Origin: Oscillospiraceae bacterium
Lineage (GTDB): Bacteria > Bacillota > Clostridia > Oscillospirales > Ruminococcaceae
Direction of reading: 5' to 3'
NCBI GenBank assembly: GCA_902772105.1
Contig: CACXZI010000004.1
Location: 1-64,000 of the forward strand
DNA: 64,000 bases
Part shown: piece after piece, positions 26,163 to 37,609 of the stretch
How positions within the stretch are numbered: the first letter of the stretch is position 1
Layout of the letters: the number at the start of each line of letters is the position of its first letter
The notes under the pieces: generated by a model
Told to the model about the DNA's origin: nothing
Databases searched by the model: none
The model's input: the letters and a program-made list of their open reading frames with translations, nothing else
Made by a program: the position numbers and the translations under genes

Positions 26163-27063
26163 CAGTTTAAGATACCTTTTCACAGAAGGACTAAAAAATT
26201 TATTCAAAAATATTTTTATGACAATAGCATCAATAGGAGTTTTAACAGCTTGTCTTTTAGTGGTTGGATTTTCATTAATTTTAAAAGAAAACTTAAGCAA
26301 CATAATAAAATATGTAGGAGAAGAAAAAACCTTTTTTATATTTTTAACTGATGACGCAAAACCAGAACAAATTGACGATTTAAAAAGCTGTATAAATTCA
26401 ACAAACAACGTAAAATCTTTAAAATACATAACAAAAAATCAAGCACTAGAAGAATTCCACAAAACTTTTAACAACGACCTTGCAATGAGAGCACTAAAAA
26501 GAACAAACGTTCTACCAGCATCAATAGAACTAAATATGAAAGACATTTCTTCTATAGATGAAATATATAAAATATTAGAAGACACAAGATTTTCAAATGT
26601 TATATCTTCTGTTAATGCTCCAACAAAACATGCCAAAATAATTAAAGATGTTGATAAAACTTCAAAAGTTATTGGAACTGCAATGATAATTTTCTTTGTT
26701 GTTGCTTCTTTGGCAATTATATCAAACACAATAAGAGCTGCAGTTTTTGCAAGACGACGAGAAATAGCAATAATGAAACAGGTTGGAGCAACCGACAGTT
26801 TTGTTCGATTTCCTTTTTTAATTGAAGGAGCTGCAATAGGAATAATAGCTTCAATTTTTGCATTTTTTTTAACAATGTTAATTTATGAAACACTATACAC
26901 AATGTTAACAAGAAATCAATCTGCATTTTTAAGATCTTTATTTATAACAATGGTTCCATTTAAAAGAGTTAGTTTTTTAATTAGTTTTGGCTACTTAATA
27001 TTTGGAACTTTGGCTGGTTCAATAGGAAGTTTAATAAGTGTTAGAAAATATTTAAAAATTTAG
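26152..27063 (+). CDS. ftsX: Cell-division protein FtsX
   Basis: Membrane partner of FtsE. 303 residues: a first membrane helix near 20-42, an extracytoplasmic domain (about 50-170) that in this family binds the hydrolase or its activator, then three helices near 170-195, 225-255 and 275-297. RRREIAIMKQVGAT near 200 is the usual FtsX coupling segment. Overlaps ftsE by 11 nt. The M23 peptidase gene follows 38 nt later and is the likely partner. Confidence 0.95.
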   Translation: MNFNSLRYLFTEGLKNLFKNIFMTIASIGVLTACLLVVGFSLILKENLSNIIKYVGEEKTFFIFLTDDAKPEQIDDLKSCINSTNNVKSLKYITKNQALEEFHKTFNNDLAMRALKRTNVLPASIELNMKDISSIDEIYKILEDTRFSNVISSVNAPTKHAKIIKDVDKTSKVIGTAMIIFFVVASLAIISNTIRAAVFARRREIAIMKQVGATDSFVRFPFLIEGAAIGIIASIFAFFLTMLIYETLYTMLTRNQSAFLRSLFITMVPFKRVSFLISFGYLIFGTLAGSIGSLISVRKYLKI

Positions 27064-27101
27064 AAATCAAAAAACTGTATAAAAATAAAAGGAGAAAAAT
27101 T

Positions 27102-28592
27102 ATGTTAAAAAAAACAAAAAAATACATATCAGTTGCCATAATTTTTTCATTATTCCAACAAATGTTAGTTCCTGTTAAAGTATATACAACAACAAAAGAG
27201 ATAGAGCAAAAAAGAAGTGAAGTTGATGGCCAATTAGAAGGAATAAAAAAAATTACACAAATTCAATCAAAAAACCGAGCAGAAATAGAAAAACAAATTA
27301 GAGATTTAACTACTAAAATGGAAGAAGTAACAAAAAAAATAGAAAGCTTAAACAATGATACATATAAAAACCAGGATGAAATTTTTAAAACTTTAGAAAA
27401 TATAGATAACATAAATAGTCAGGTTAATAAACTAAATGTTGACATAGAAAACATGCAAAAAGAATTAGAAGCAATGGAAGATTCTTTTTTAAGTTATTTA
27501 AAACATATATATACACAAAAAAACGACCAGATGTCATTTTTAGAAGGTTTGTTTAACTCAAAAAACTACAATGACCTAATAAGAAATATGAAATATACTG
27601 GAGCTTATTCAGAACATATTCAAAATATACAAGAAAACTACAGAAGAAAAACAAACGAAATAAAAATAATTCAAGATATGAAAAACAAAGAAATAGAAAA
27701 ACACCAAAAAGCAATAAAAGTAAACCAAGAAAACATAAATAAAAACAGCACAAACGCAACCGAAATGGAAAAACTATATGCTCAATATAACGTAAATTTA
27801 AAAGTTTTAAAAGAAATTCTTGCAAAATGTAAATTTGATTCAGAGGTAACAAGAAAAGCAAAAAAACATCTAGAAGAAAGTGTAAAAAAACTTGAAGAAA
27901 AAAAACAAGAATCTAACATACCTCAAATTAAAGAGCAAGCAAAACCAGAAGAGAAAAAAGAAGAGAAAGAAAAAGAGAAAGAGAAAGATAAAAATAAACC
28001 TAAAGAACAAGAAAAACAACCTGAAATTACAGTTAATGCTACAGATGGACCTGTCCGCCCTGTTTTGGGAAATTGTTCAATTTTTCAAGGATTTCATAGA
28101 GGACATCGTGGTGTTGACATTCAAACATATGGTCAACCAAACCCAGTTGTTGCAGTTTTTGGTGGTGTTGTAATAGCAGCAGGAAGAAATGCAGCAGGAA
28201 GAGGATATGGTCTTTCTGTTGGTATTAAATCACCAAATGGACTTGTAGTATGGTATTGCCACCTAAGTTCAATAAAAGTACGAGTTGGCCAAACCGTAAC
28301 AGCCGGTCAACAGATTGGTAATGTTGGTAACACCGGTAATGTTTCGGGGCCAACAGGAATGCACCTACACATTGAATTTAGAAGAGGAAACGTTGCAGTC
28401 GAACCAAAGTTTCCAGGATATCCAGGAGGAAAAACTCCAAAAGAACCAGCACAAAGTGGTCAAAACAAACAAACTAAAAAACAACGTAGAAAAGGCAATA
28501 ACAAAGAAAACCAAAACAATCAAAATAATCAAAAACAACGTAATGGGATTGTTAAAAATAAAAGCACCAAAAAAATTGCAAAACCAAATTAA
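27102..28592 (+). CDS. Secreted coiled-coil M23 peptidase (FtsEX partner)
   Basis: 496 residues. Signal peptide at 1-28; a long coiled coil (about 30-265) like that of EnvC, CwlO and PcsB; a Lys/Glu linker; an M23/LytM domain (about 320-450); and an Asn/Gln/Lys-rich tail of about 45 residues. The zinc ligands appear intact: His and Asp in HRGVD, and HLH in GMHLHIEF. The catalytic His in WYCHLSS is also present. It should therefore be an active endopeptidase rather than a degenerate activator such as E. coli EnvC. Operon position directly after ftsEX supports control by that complex. Confidence 0.92.
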   Translation: MLKKTKKYISVAIIFSLFQQMLVPVKVYTTTKEIEQKRSEVDGQLEGIKKITQIQSKNRAEIEKQIRDLTTKMEEVTKKIESLNNDTYKNQDEIFKTLENIDNINSQVNKLNVDIENMQKELEAMEDSFLSYLKHIYTQKNDQMSFLEGLFNSKNYNDLIRNMKYTGAYSEHIQNIQENYRRKTNEIKIIQDMKNKEIEKHQKAIKVNQENINKNSTNATEMEKLYAQYNVNLKVLKEILAKCKFDSEVTRKAKKHLEESVKKLEEKKQESNIPQIKEQAKPEEKKEEKEKEKEKDKNKPKEQEKQPEITVNATDGPVRPVLGNCSIFQGFHRGHRGVDIQTYGQPNPVVAVFGGVVIAAGRNAAGRGYGLSVGIKSPNGLVVWYCHLSSIKVRVGQTVTAGQQIGNVGNTGNVSGPTGMHLHIEFRRGNVAVEPKFPGYPGGKTPKEPAQSGQNKQTKKQRRKGNNKENQNNQNNQKQRNGIVKNKSTKKIAKPN

Positions 28593-28728
28593 CTTTTTAA
28601 TAAAAAGTTCTATTAAAGTTCAAAAAATAGCATAAATTTTTTTGTTTTTTATATAAATTATTTCCATATGTTAACTAAACTATAATAATCTATAGTTTTA
28701 TTTAAACTTTAATATAAACATATATATT

Positions 28729-29122
28729 AAATCTTGTTTTAAAAATCACTTTTGTTGTTTAATTTTTTAGTTTAATTAAAAAATATATTTTAAATATATT
28801 ACTTTTTAAAACACTTCTTACAATAAATTTTATTTTAAGTTAAATATTTTTGAAATTATATCATAAAAAGTTATTAAATATAAACTCTTAAATCTTGTTT
28901 TAAAAATCACTTTTGTTGTTTAATTTTTTAGTTTAATTAAAAAATATATTTCAATAAATATATTACTTTTTAAAACACTTCTTACAATAAATTTTATTTT
29001 AAATTAAATATTTTTGAAATTATATCATAAAAAGTTGTTAAACATAAACAATTAAAGTTTTGTTTTGATTAGAAACAAAGTTTTAAAAATCACTTTTGTT
29101 GTTTAATTTTTTAGTTTAATTA
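28729..29122. repeat. Direct repeats of ~160 bp after the M23 gene
   Basis: Copies start at 28729 and 28890 (about 160 nt each, a few differences), with a 42-nt partial copy at 29081-29122. The shared core is AAAATCACTTTTGTTGTTTA. Non-coding. Confidence 0.85.
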
Positions 29123-29578
29123 ATTTAAAATTTTTGATAAGTTAGGTAGATTTTATTCTAAATCAATTCTAAATTTAATAGCCAAAATTTATAAAATATT
29201 TATGTTAATTTAACTAATATTTATTTTAAAATTCTAAAATTATTTCAACAAAAATTAAACACAATAATAATCATAAATTATAAAAATTTTATTAATTCAA
29301 TTTATAATTTTCAAATAACTAAATCTTAAAATTTAATGTTTTTTAATTTAAATTATATAAAACTTCAAAATAAAAATTCTAAATCTATTTAAATAAATTT
29401 CAATAAATTTAATTAATATCAAAAAATAATCAAAAATTTAAAAATTAATAATATTTTATAACCTATTTTTTATTATCAAATCTATAATTTCATAAACTAA
29501 AACATAAAATATTTTATTTAAATTTCAAATTAATAAATCTAAAACTCTATATACCAAAATTTATCACTTAAAAATTAA
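29123..29578. other. AT-rich intergenic space
   Basis: Continuation of the spacer between the M23 gene and nnr, which converge here. I see no feature in it and no clear terminator for either gene. Confidence 0.5.
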
Positions 29579-31069
29579 TCAAAAAACAAATTTTAAATTA
29601 TCAATTAACTTAGATGGGGTTATTGTATTTTCATTTTCATTTTTAGACATTAAAAAATCGCAAACCTTTCCATGAACATAAACAGCATTACAAATAGCAC
29701 TTTTAACATCTTTAGTTCTTGCTAAAAAAGACGAAATAATCCCTGTTAAAACATCTCCACTTCCACCCTTAGAAAGCCCGGTGTTCCCCGTTGTGTTAAC
29801 AAACTGTTTTCCTTCTTTTGTTGTTATTATTGTGTTTGGCCCTTTTAAAACAATATAAACCAAAAATTCTTTTGCCTTTTCTTTAGAAATTAAAAACCTA
29901 TTGTTGGAAACTTCTTCAAGAGAAACATTAAAAAGTCTTGCCATTTCATTTTCATGAGGAGTTAAAACTGTTGGACTTTTTTTGTTTTTAATTAAACTTA
30001 AAAGTTCATCATCCAAAAAATATAAACCATCAGCATCTAAAACCAACGGCAAATCTAACAAAATTGCTTTTTTAACAACTTCTCTTGTTTCTTTATTTCT
30101 AGAAAGCCCTGGTCCACAAGCAACACAATCAAATTTTTTTGAAACAATAATATCTTTTAAAACTCCATCTTCTTCATCAGTTTCTGAAAATGTAACTTCT
30201 AAAATATTGCTAGCCAAACTTTTTCTAACCTCTTTTGTTGTTGCAACTTCACAAAGCCCAACCCCAGAATTATAGCAAGCTTTTGCAGTTAAACTAATAG
30301 ATCCTGGCATATTATCGCTCCCGCCAATTAACAAAACTTTTCCTTCTTTGCTTTTATTTGTGTTCACTTCTTTTTTGGGAAAGGTTTTTTTAAAATCTTC
30401 TTTTAAATAAACTTTAGAGCAAAATTCTTTCATTTTTTCATCTAAAACAATATTAGCGTCAACCAAAACAATTTTCCCATAACAAAGCTTTGCCGGATAT
30501 AAAAAAGCACTTCTTTTATAGAAAGAAACCGTTAAAGTTAAATCTGCCTTAACTGCAACTTTTGAAGTTATATTAAAATCAGCATACACCCCTGTTGGAA
30601 TATCTAAAGCAATAACAAAAGAATTTAACCTATTAATTTTTTCAACAACTTCATCATAAGGAAATTTTAGTTCTCCTTTAAACCCAATCCCAAACATAGC
30701 ATCTATAATAACATCAAAACAAGAAAAATCTTTAATATCATCAGGATATATTAAAAAATCGATATTTAAATTTTCACAAATAGAATAGTTAAAAAGCGCT
30801 GACCCCTTTAACTTTTCATACTTCCCTAAAAAAATAATATAAACATCAAAACCTAAAATTTTAAGCTTTCTTGCAACAACAAATCCATCTCCTGCATTGT
30901 TATTATTTCCACAAAAAATTCCAATCTTTTTATTCCTATCAACAACTTTTATAATCTCATCAACCATTTTTTGCCCTGCGTTTTCCATTAAAATTTCTTC
31001 GCTTAACCCTATCTTTTCTTTTGTATATTTCTCTGCTTCATACATCTCATCTTTAGTTAAAATATACAT
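29579..31069 (-). CDS. nnr: Bifunctional NAD(P)H-hydrate epimerase/dehydratase
   Basis: Repairs hydrated NAD(P)H. 496 residues joining two enzymes: an N-terminal YjeF epimerase domain (1-210; GNNNNAGDGFVVARKL near 55, and IDAMFGIGFKGE near 125) and a C-terminal ADP-dependent dehydratase of ribokinase fold (220-496; GSLTAKA-type SISLTAKACYNSG near 260, VLDADGLYFL near 342, GGSGDVLTGIISSFLA near 433). Two-domain length is normal. A 140-bp piece of its 5' half is duplicated just upstream (31104-31243). Confidence 0.95.
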   Translation of the reverse strand: MYILTKDEMYEAEKYTKEKIGLSEEILMENAGQKMVDEIIKVVDRNKKIGIFCGNNNNAGDGFVVARKLKILGFDVYIIFLGKYEKLKGSALFNYSICENLNIDFLIYPDDIKDFSCFDVIIDAMFGIGFKGELKFPYDEVVEKINRLNSFVIALDIPTGVYADFNITSKVAVKADLTLTVSFYKRSAFLYPAKLCYGKIVLVDANIVLDEKMKEFCSKVYLKEDFKKTFPKKEVNTNKSKEGKVLLIGGSDNMPGSISLTAKACYNSGVGLCEVATTKEVRKSLASNILEVTFSETDEEDGVLKDIIVSKKFDCVACGPGLSRNKETREVVKKAILLDLPLVLDADGLYFLDDELLSLIKNKKSPTVLTPHENEMARLFNVSLEEVSNNRFLISKEKAKEFLVYIVLKGPNTIITTKEGKQFVNTTGNTGLSKGGSGDVLTGIISSFLARTKDVKSAICNAVYVHGKVCDFLMSKNENENTITPSKLIDNLKFVF

Positions 31070-31103
31070 AATTCCCCCTACCTAATTTTTAAATTTTTAT
31101 AAA

Positions 31104-31243
31104 TTAACTTTTCATACTTCCCTAAAAAAATAATATAAACATCAAAACCTAAAATTTTAAGCTTTCTTGCAACAACAAATCCATCTCCTCTATATTATTA
31201 TTTCCGCAAAAAATTCCAATCTTTTTATTCCTATCAACAACTT
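31104..31243 (-). repeat. Partial duplicate of an internal nnr segment
   Basis: This spacer copies nnr 30808-30948 in the same orientation at roughly 95% identity by eye, with a small deletion and changes in the middle. It has no start or ribosome site and lies between nnr and the dnaJ terminator. A recent non-functional fragment. Confidence 0.85.
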
Positions 31244-31274
31244 ATTTATACAAAATTTCAATATGTAATTAAAC

Positions 31275-31323
31275 CCAAAAAAAATATGTTTCCAAAAACA
31301 ACTTTGTTGAAAGAAACATATTT
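31275..31323 (-). terminator. Terminator of the hrcA-grpE-dnaK-dnaJ operon
   Basis: AAATATGTTTC (31282-31292) pairs perfectly with GAAACATATTT (31313-31323), with an inner CAAC/GTTG stem in the loop. On the minus strand a run of eight T follows. Position is 20 nt after the dnaJ stop. Confidence 0.88.
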
Positions 31324-31343
31324 AAATATCAAAAATTTTTAAT

Positions 31344-32495
31344 CTATCCAAACATACTTTTTAATTTTTCGAAAAAGCCTTTTCTTTTTCTATAGTTATT
31401 TTCTGTTAAAGTTAATTCAAAATCGTTAATGTATTTTTTCTGTGCTGCTGTTAAATTCTTAGGAACTTCAATAACAGTTGTTATTAACATATCCCCTTTT
31501 CCATACGAATTAAGCTTTTTAACTCCTTTTCCTTTGAGTCTAAATATAGTCCCTGGCTGTGTACCTTCTGGAACAAAATATTTAACCTTTCCTTCGATTG
31601 TTGGAACAACAACCTCAGCTCCACTAACAGCCTGTGCATATGTTATTGGTATCTCACAAATTATATTAAACCCATCTCTTCTAAACAAAGGATCTGGCCG
31701 AACTGTTACTGCAATCTGCAAATCTCCATTAGGCCCGCCATTTTCTCCAGCATTACCCTGAGCTGAAACAAATAAAGTTTGCCCATCATCTATCCCTGCC
31801 GGAATGTTTATGTTAATTCTTTTAGTAACAGGTTTTTTCCCACTTCCAGAACAACTAGGACACGGATTGTTAATAACTCGTCCTTGTCCATGACAGTTAG
31901 GACATGTGCTAACAGAAGACATAACTCCAAAGGGTGTTCTTTTTGTTACTTTAACCTGCCCAGTTCCAGAACAAGTTGGACAATTCTCTAAAGAAGTTCC
32001 CGGCTTAACCTTTGTTCCATTACAAACATCACATAAATCTAGCCTTCTTATTTCTATATCTTTTCTAACCCCTAAACATGCTTCTAAAAAAGATATAGTA
32101 ACACCAATATAAACATCTTCACCTTTCATTGGCCTATTTTGGCTTCTTTGTTGCCTTCCACTAAAACCACCAAATCCACCAAAACCGCCACCAAACATAC
32201 TATCGAATATATCACCTAAATCAACACCATCAAACCCAGAAGAAGAATAACCTCCCCCAGAACCGCCATCAAAACCAGCATGTCCAAATCTATCATATTT
32301 CTCACGCTTTTGCTGGTCTCCCAAAACTTCATAAGCTTCACTTATTTCTTTAAATTTTGCCTCAGCCACCTTATCATTTGGGTGTAAGTCTGGGTGATAT
32401 TCTTTTGCTAATTTTCTATATGCTTTTTTTATTTCAGCCTCAGAAGCTCCTTTAGAAACCCCTAAAACTTCATAATAATCCCGTTTTTCAGCCAC
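31344..32495 (-). CDS. dnaJ: Chaperone protein DnaJ
   Basis: Co-chaperone that stimulates DnaK. 383 residues: J domain 1-70 with HPD (YHPDLHP near 34), Gly/Phe-rich linker 75-110, zinc domain 135-210 with four CxxCxGxG motifs ([32 protein letters not shown]), then the substrate-binding domains. ATG start. Separated from dnaK by 444 nt that hold only a small frame and decayed sequence. Confidence 0.97.
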   Translation of the reverse strand: MAEKRDYYEVLGVSKGASEAEIKKAYRKLAKEYHPDLHPNDKVAEAKFKEISEAYEVLGDQQKREKYDRFGHAGFDGGSGGGYSSSGFDGVDLGDIFDSMFGGGFGGFGGFSGRQQRSQNRPMKGEDVYIGVTISFLEACLGVRKDIEIRRLDLCDVCNGTKVKPGTSLENCPTCSGTGQVKVTKRTPFGVMSSVSTCPNCHGQGRVINNPCPSCSGSGKKPVTKRININIPAGIDDGQTLFVSAQGNAGENGGPNGDLQIAVTVRPDPLFRRDGFNIICEIPITYAQAVSGAEVVVPTIEGKVKYFVPEGTQPGTIFRLKGKGVKKLNSYGKGDMLITTVIEVPKNLTAAQKKYINDFELTLTENNYRKRKGFFEKLKSMFG

Positions 32496-32783
32496 AACAC
32501 TTTCTCCCTTAAATTTTAAACTATATTAATTTTTCCATAAAGTCAAAAATCTAGTTATTCTATAAAAATTTTCTATATCATAACATATTTTTTAAATAAC
32601 AACAACTACTAAACCACTATATAACCCTAGTTATTTTATAAATTCACTGCTATATATACTTTTTTCTTCTAACTTAATTTTAAAACTTCCTATTTACAAA
32701 TCTTAAAATTATTAAATCCTCTTTTTCAACCACCTTCTCTAAAACCTACTTTATCAGTCTTTTTCACTATCCTTTTCTGTATT

Positions 32784-32888
32784 TTATTGAGAATCTTTAT
32801 CTTTAAATGTTGAAAAATCATCATTCTTTCCCGATTGCTCTTTTGTTAAACTTCTTTCTTGTGAATTGTTATTTTTGTCATCATCCAC
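32784..32888 (-). CDS. Small hydrophilic frame between dnaK and dnaJ, probably a remnant
   Basis: A GTG at 32888 with GGAGG 12 nt upstream opens a 34-codon frame (begins MDDDKNNNSQERS; rich in Asp, Lys, Ser and Asn). After its stop the same frame continues with NTEKDSEKD before more stops, and the following 250 nt look non-coding. It could be a tiny expressed protein or the remains of a longer hydrophilic gene. No family recognised. Confidence 0.3.
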   Translation of the reverse strand: MDDDKNNNSQERSLTKEQSGKNDDFSTFKDKDSQ

Positions 32889-32939
32889 TTTTTTTTATTT
32901 CCTCCTTTCTTAAATAATTAAAATAAGTTCTTTTTTAAA

Positions 32940-34799
<1,860 letters not shown>

Positions 34800-34849
34800 C
34801 TACCTCCAAATCAATATCAAATTAAAAATTAAAATTCAATTAAAACTTT

Positions 34850-35443
34850 TTAAGGATTAGCCACAACAACTAAAGCATGTCTCACAACAACATCATTTAA
34901 CATAAAACCTTTTTGAAAAACTTCACAAACAACGTTTTTATCAAATTTTTCATCTTCAACAACCTTAATTGCTTCATGAAAATTAGGATTGAAAACTTCC
35001 CCAACTCCTTTTATTTCAACAACTCCAAGCTTTTTTAAAACATCATAAAATTTGTTAATAACAAGATCAATTCCTTCACTGAATCTATCTTTTTTTTCAA
35101 CCAAACTAATAGCTCTTTCCAAATTATCTAAAACCTCCAAAAAAGGAGAAACAGATTCAGACTTTGCCATATCAAAAACGGATGCTTTTTCTTTTTGTGT
35201 TCTTTTTTTAAAGTTGTCAAATTCAGCTTTAAGCCTTAGATTTAGTTGTTTATATTCTTCAACCTCCTTTTTCATTTCTTCAATTTGTTGTTTAAAACTT
35301 TGTGTTAAATCTTCTTTTTCTTCCTCTTCTTCTTTTGCTTTAACTTCTTCTTCTAAAACTTTATCTTTTTGTTCTTCTAAAGGCTCTTTTTTTAAATTTT
35401 CTTGTTGCTTTTCTGCTTTATTTTTCTTTGGCTGTTTCTTCAC
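34850..35443 (-). CDS. grpE: Nucleotide exchange factor GrpE
   Basis: Exchanges ADP on DnaK. About 197 residues: a Lys/Glu-rich N-terminal tail (1-60), the long paired helix (60-130, RLKAEFDNFKKRTQKEK near 85) and the C-terminal beta domain (GVVEIKGVGEVFNPNFHEA near 140). The GTG at 35443 is chosen since AGGAGG lies 8 nt upstream; the start at 35482 would place that site inside the gene. Overlaps the hrcA end by 26 nt, suggesting coupling. Confidence 0.94.
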   Translation of the reverse strand: MKKQPKKNKAEKQQENLKKEPLEEQKDKVLEEEVKAKEEEEEKEDLTQSFKQQIEEMKKEVEEYKQLNLRLKAEFDNFKKRTQKEKASVFDMAKSESVSPFLEVLDNLERAISLVEKKDRFSEGIDLVINKFYDVLKKLGVVEIKGVGEVFNPNFHEAIKVVEDEKFDKNVVCEVFQKGFMLNDVVVRHALVVVANP

Positions 35444-36476
35444 AACCATCACCTCCTTTAATTTCTCTTTGAACTTCTTCAATCAAAGACGAAATTTTTT
35501 GTGAAAAATATGAAACATACGGAAGAATTTTTTTATAGTCTAATCGAATAGGCCCAACAACTCCAAAAGATCCAAAAGGCTCATCACCTCCATAATTTGC
35601 AACAATTAAACTTGAGTTTTCCAAACAAAACGAATTATCTTCATTCCCAAATTTTATGTTAATTCCAGAAAACGCTCCATCTAAAACCTCTTCAATCTTG
35701 TTTTTAGCAGTTATAAATTCAATTAGCTCTTTTGCTTGTAATCCTCCATATTTTAATAAATTTTGCTCTCCTTTTAAATTAACTTCCCTTTTAGAAATTT
35801 CTTGTGAAATGTCATACAGCGCGTTTAATAAAGGAGTTAAACCCAAAATATAACTTCCAAGTGCACCAGCAATTTTTTCCATTAAATCTTTATCTATTGT
35901 TTCAATTGTGTTTCCAACCAAACTTTCATTAATAATTTTCTTAAAAAATTCAAGTTCTTTTTCTTCAATATCAAATTTAAGTCTACATATTTTGTTCTTA
36001 ACTTCTCCTGAAGATGCAACAATTAAAACTGCATAAATTCTTCTTCCAGTTCTAATAACATCCACCTTAGATATAACAAAAAACTTTGGAACACTAGTTG
36101 TTGAAACAACCAAAAGCTTTGTATATTCCGATAAAGCTAAAGCAGCATTTTCAACAATTGCAGAAACAGAACTTAAATCTTCATTCAAAATTTCATCAAT
36201 AGACTCCATCTCTTTTTTTGTTAAACTTTGCGGTTCCATCAAAGAATTAATATAATATCTAAATCCTTTATATGTTGGAATTCTTCCAGCTGATGTATGT
36301 GGTTGTTCTAAAAAACCAAGCCTTTCTAATTTTGCCATATCATTTCGAATTGTTGCTGAAGAAACCGTTTTATTTAATCTTTCACAAACAGCTAAACTAC
36401 TAGCAGGTTCACCGGTTTCTATAAAAATATCAACTATGATTTTTAAAACAACAAACTGTCTTTCTTGCCCTTTCAT
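35418..36476 (-). CDS. hrcA: Heat-inducible transcription repressor HrcA
   Basis: Represses its own operon by binding CIRCE; activity depends on GroEL in B. subtilis. About 352 residues. N-terminal winged helix with VSSATIRNDMAKLERLGFLEQPHTSAGRIPT-type sequence (key residues SSATIRNDM near 40 and HTSAGRIPT near 65), followed by a GAF-like regulatory domain. The ATG at 36476 has GAGG upstream and gives the family start MKGQERQ; the earlier ATG at 36527 would lie across the operator. First gene of hrcA-grpE-dnaK-dnaJ. Confidence 0.96.
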   Translation of the reverse strand: MKGQERQFVVLKIIVDIFIETGEPASSLAVCERLNKTVSSATIRNDMAKLERLGFLEQPHTSAGRIPTYKGFRYYINSLMEPQSLTKKEMESIDEILNEDLSSVSAIVENAALALSEYTKLLVVSTTSVPKFFVISKVDVIRTGRRIYAVLIVASSGEVKNKICRLKFDIEEKELEFFKKIINESLVGNTIETIDKDLMEKIAGALGSYILGLTPLLNALYDISQEISKREVNLKGEQNLLKYGGLQAKELIEFITAKNKIEEVLDGAFSGINIKFGNEDNSFCLENSSLIVANYGGDEPFGSFGVVGPIRLDYKKILPYVSYFSQKISSLIEEVQREIKGGDGCEETAKEK

Positions 36477-36520
36477 ATTAAACGCCTCAATTTTAATATA
36501 GCTATATTTATTTAAAAGAG

Positions 36521-36547
36521 TTAGCACTCAAACACTTCAAGTGCTAA
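36521..36547 (-). promoter_or_regulatory. CIRCE operator
   Basis: TTAGCACTC, nine bases, AAGTGCTAA. This differs from the CIRCE consensus (TTAGCACTC-N9-GAGTGCTAA) at a single base. It lies between the promoter and hrcA, the standard place for HrcA repression. Confidence 0.96.
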
Positions 36548-36551
36548 CTTA

Positions 36552-36580
36552 ATAATACCACCCTAAATATAGTATGTCAA
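36552..36580 (-). promoter_or_regulatory. Sigma-A promoter of the hrcA operon
   Basis: TTGACA (36580-36575), 17-nt spacer, TATTAT (36557-36552), immediately before CIRCE. Confidence 0.88.
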
Positions 36581-36599
36581 TAGAATTTTTAAAAATTTT

Positions 36600-37604
36600 T
36601 TAAAATTTAATATTTAACCAAGGCAATTCATTTTCAGAAACAACAAAAACAGGCTTAAACTCATCAATTTTAACATAATAATTCTTAATAGTTTCAATTT
36701 CTTCTTTTTCTTCTTCATAAGATGGAATTTGCTCAACCTTATAAACATTTCCAATATGTATCTTATATTTAACATCATCAATAGAATAAAAAACGGTCAT
36801 TAAAGGTTCCTTTAAACCATATTTTTTTAGTTCTTCATCAGAAGGATTTAAATTTAAAACTTCTTTTGCAATCAATAGTTTTGGTGCATCATCAAACATT
36901 TTTTTATTTTTATCATCCAATTTAAAATCTTTTGGAGATTTAACAACAAGTGCACCACTTTCTTCATCAGCAACAACTTCTAAAGAATTTTCAACCCCTT
37001 TTTTATTAATTTTGCATTTTTGAACCCCATCGCCATTATATTTTTTATCATCACCAAAAGTTTTTTCATAAGGCTTTATCAATTTTAAATCGATATATCC
37101 TTTTCTATCAATTAAAATTGGTTCAACTCGTCCAACATTAACAACACAAATTTTTCCTATATCTCTGCGTGCACCATCAGACATAACATAATATCCTTCA
37201 CCATCAGAAGTTTTATTACCAATCTTTAAATTATCAATACTGTCGCCATTTTTTCCATAAACTTCAAAAACTGCAGTAGGATTTTCAAATCCATATTCTT
37301 CCAATTTTTCTTTAGGCTCAAAAATATGAGATGCCACAACCTTTTCAAAAAAACCAAATAGATATTCAATTTGATGTTTATTTAAAACCTTTTTATCAAT
37401 ATCAGATACACCATCTTTTAGTGAAACGAAAAATTCGTCCTCCCCTTTTTTAACCTTAATTTTATCTATTTTATCAATAAAAACACTAATATATACTTCT
37501 TCCTCTGATTTTTTCGAAGGTATTAAATTAACCAAAAGATATGCTACTATTAAAACAACCAAAAGAAAAAAAGACACAAAAACAACCTTTTTTAAATTTT
37601 TCAA
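36600..37604 (-). CDS. DUF4340 domain protein of a Gld-type ABC operon
   Basis: 334 residues. One membrane helix at about 5-27, then an extracytoplasmic region with two similar DUF4340 segments (LEEYGFENPTAVFEVYGK near 106 and LKKYGLKEPLMTVFYSID near 262). The domain is found next to GldG-like proteins; its role is unknown, presumably as part of the transporter. It starts 5 nt after gldG and ends just before the hrcA promoter. Confidence 0.82.
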   Translation of the reverse strand: MKNLKKVVFVSFFLLVVLIVAYLLVNLIPSKKSEEEVYISVFIDKIDKIKVKKGEDEFFVSLKDGVSDIDKKVLNKHQIEYLFGFFEKVVASHIFEPKEKLEEYGFENPTAVFEVYGKNGDSIDNLKIGNKTSDGEGYYVMSDGARRDIGKICVVNVGRVEPILIDRKGYIDLKLIKPYEKTFGDDKKYNGDGVQKCKINKKGVENSLEVVADEESGALVVKSPKDFKLDDKNKKMFDDAPKLLIAKEVLNLNPSDEELKKYGLKEPLMTVFYSIDDVKYKIHIGNVYKVEQIPSYEEEKEEIETIKNYYVKIDEFKPVFVVSENELPWLNIKF

Positions 37605-37609
37605 ATTTT

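Noticed and set aside
27892..28173. Separate Lys-rich protein inside the M23 gene
   Set aside because: It is an out-of-frame reading of the Lys/Glu linker and the start of the M23 domain; no ribosome site.
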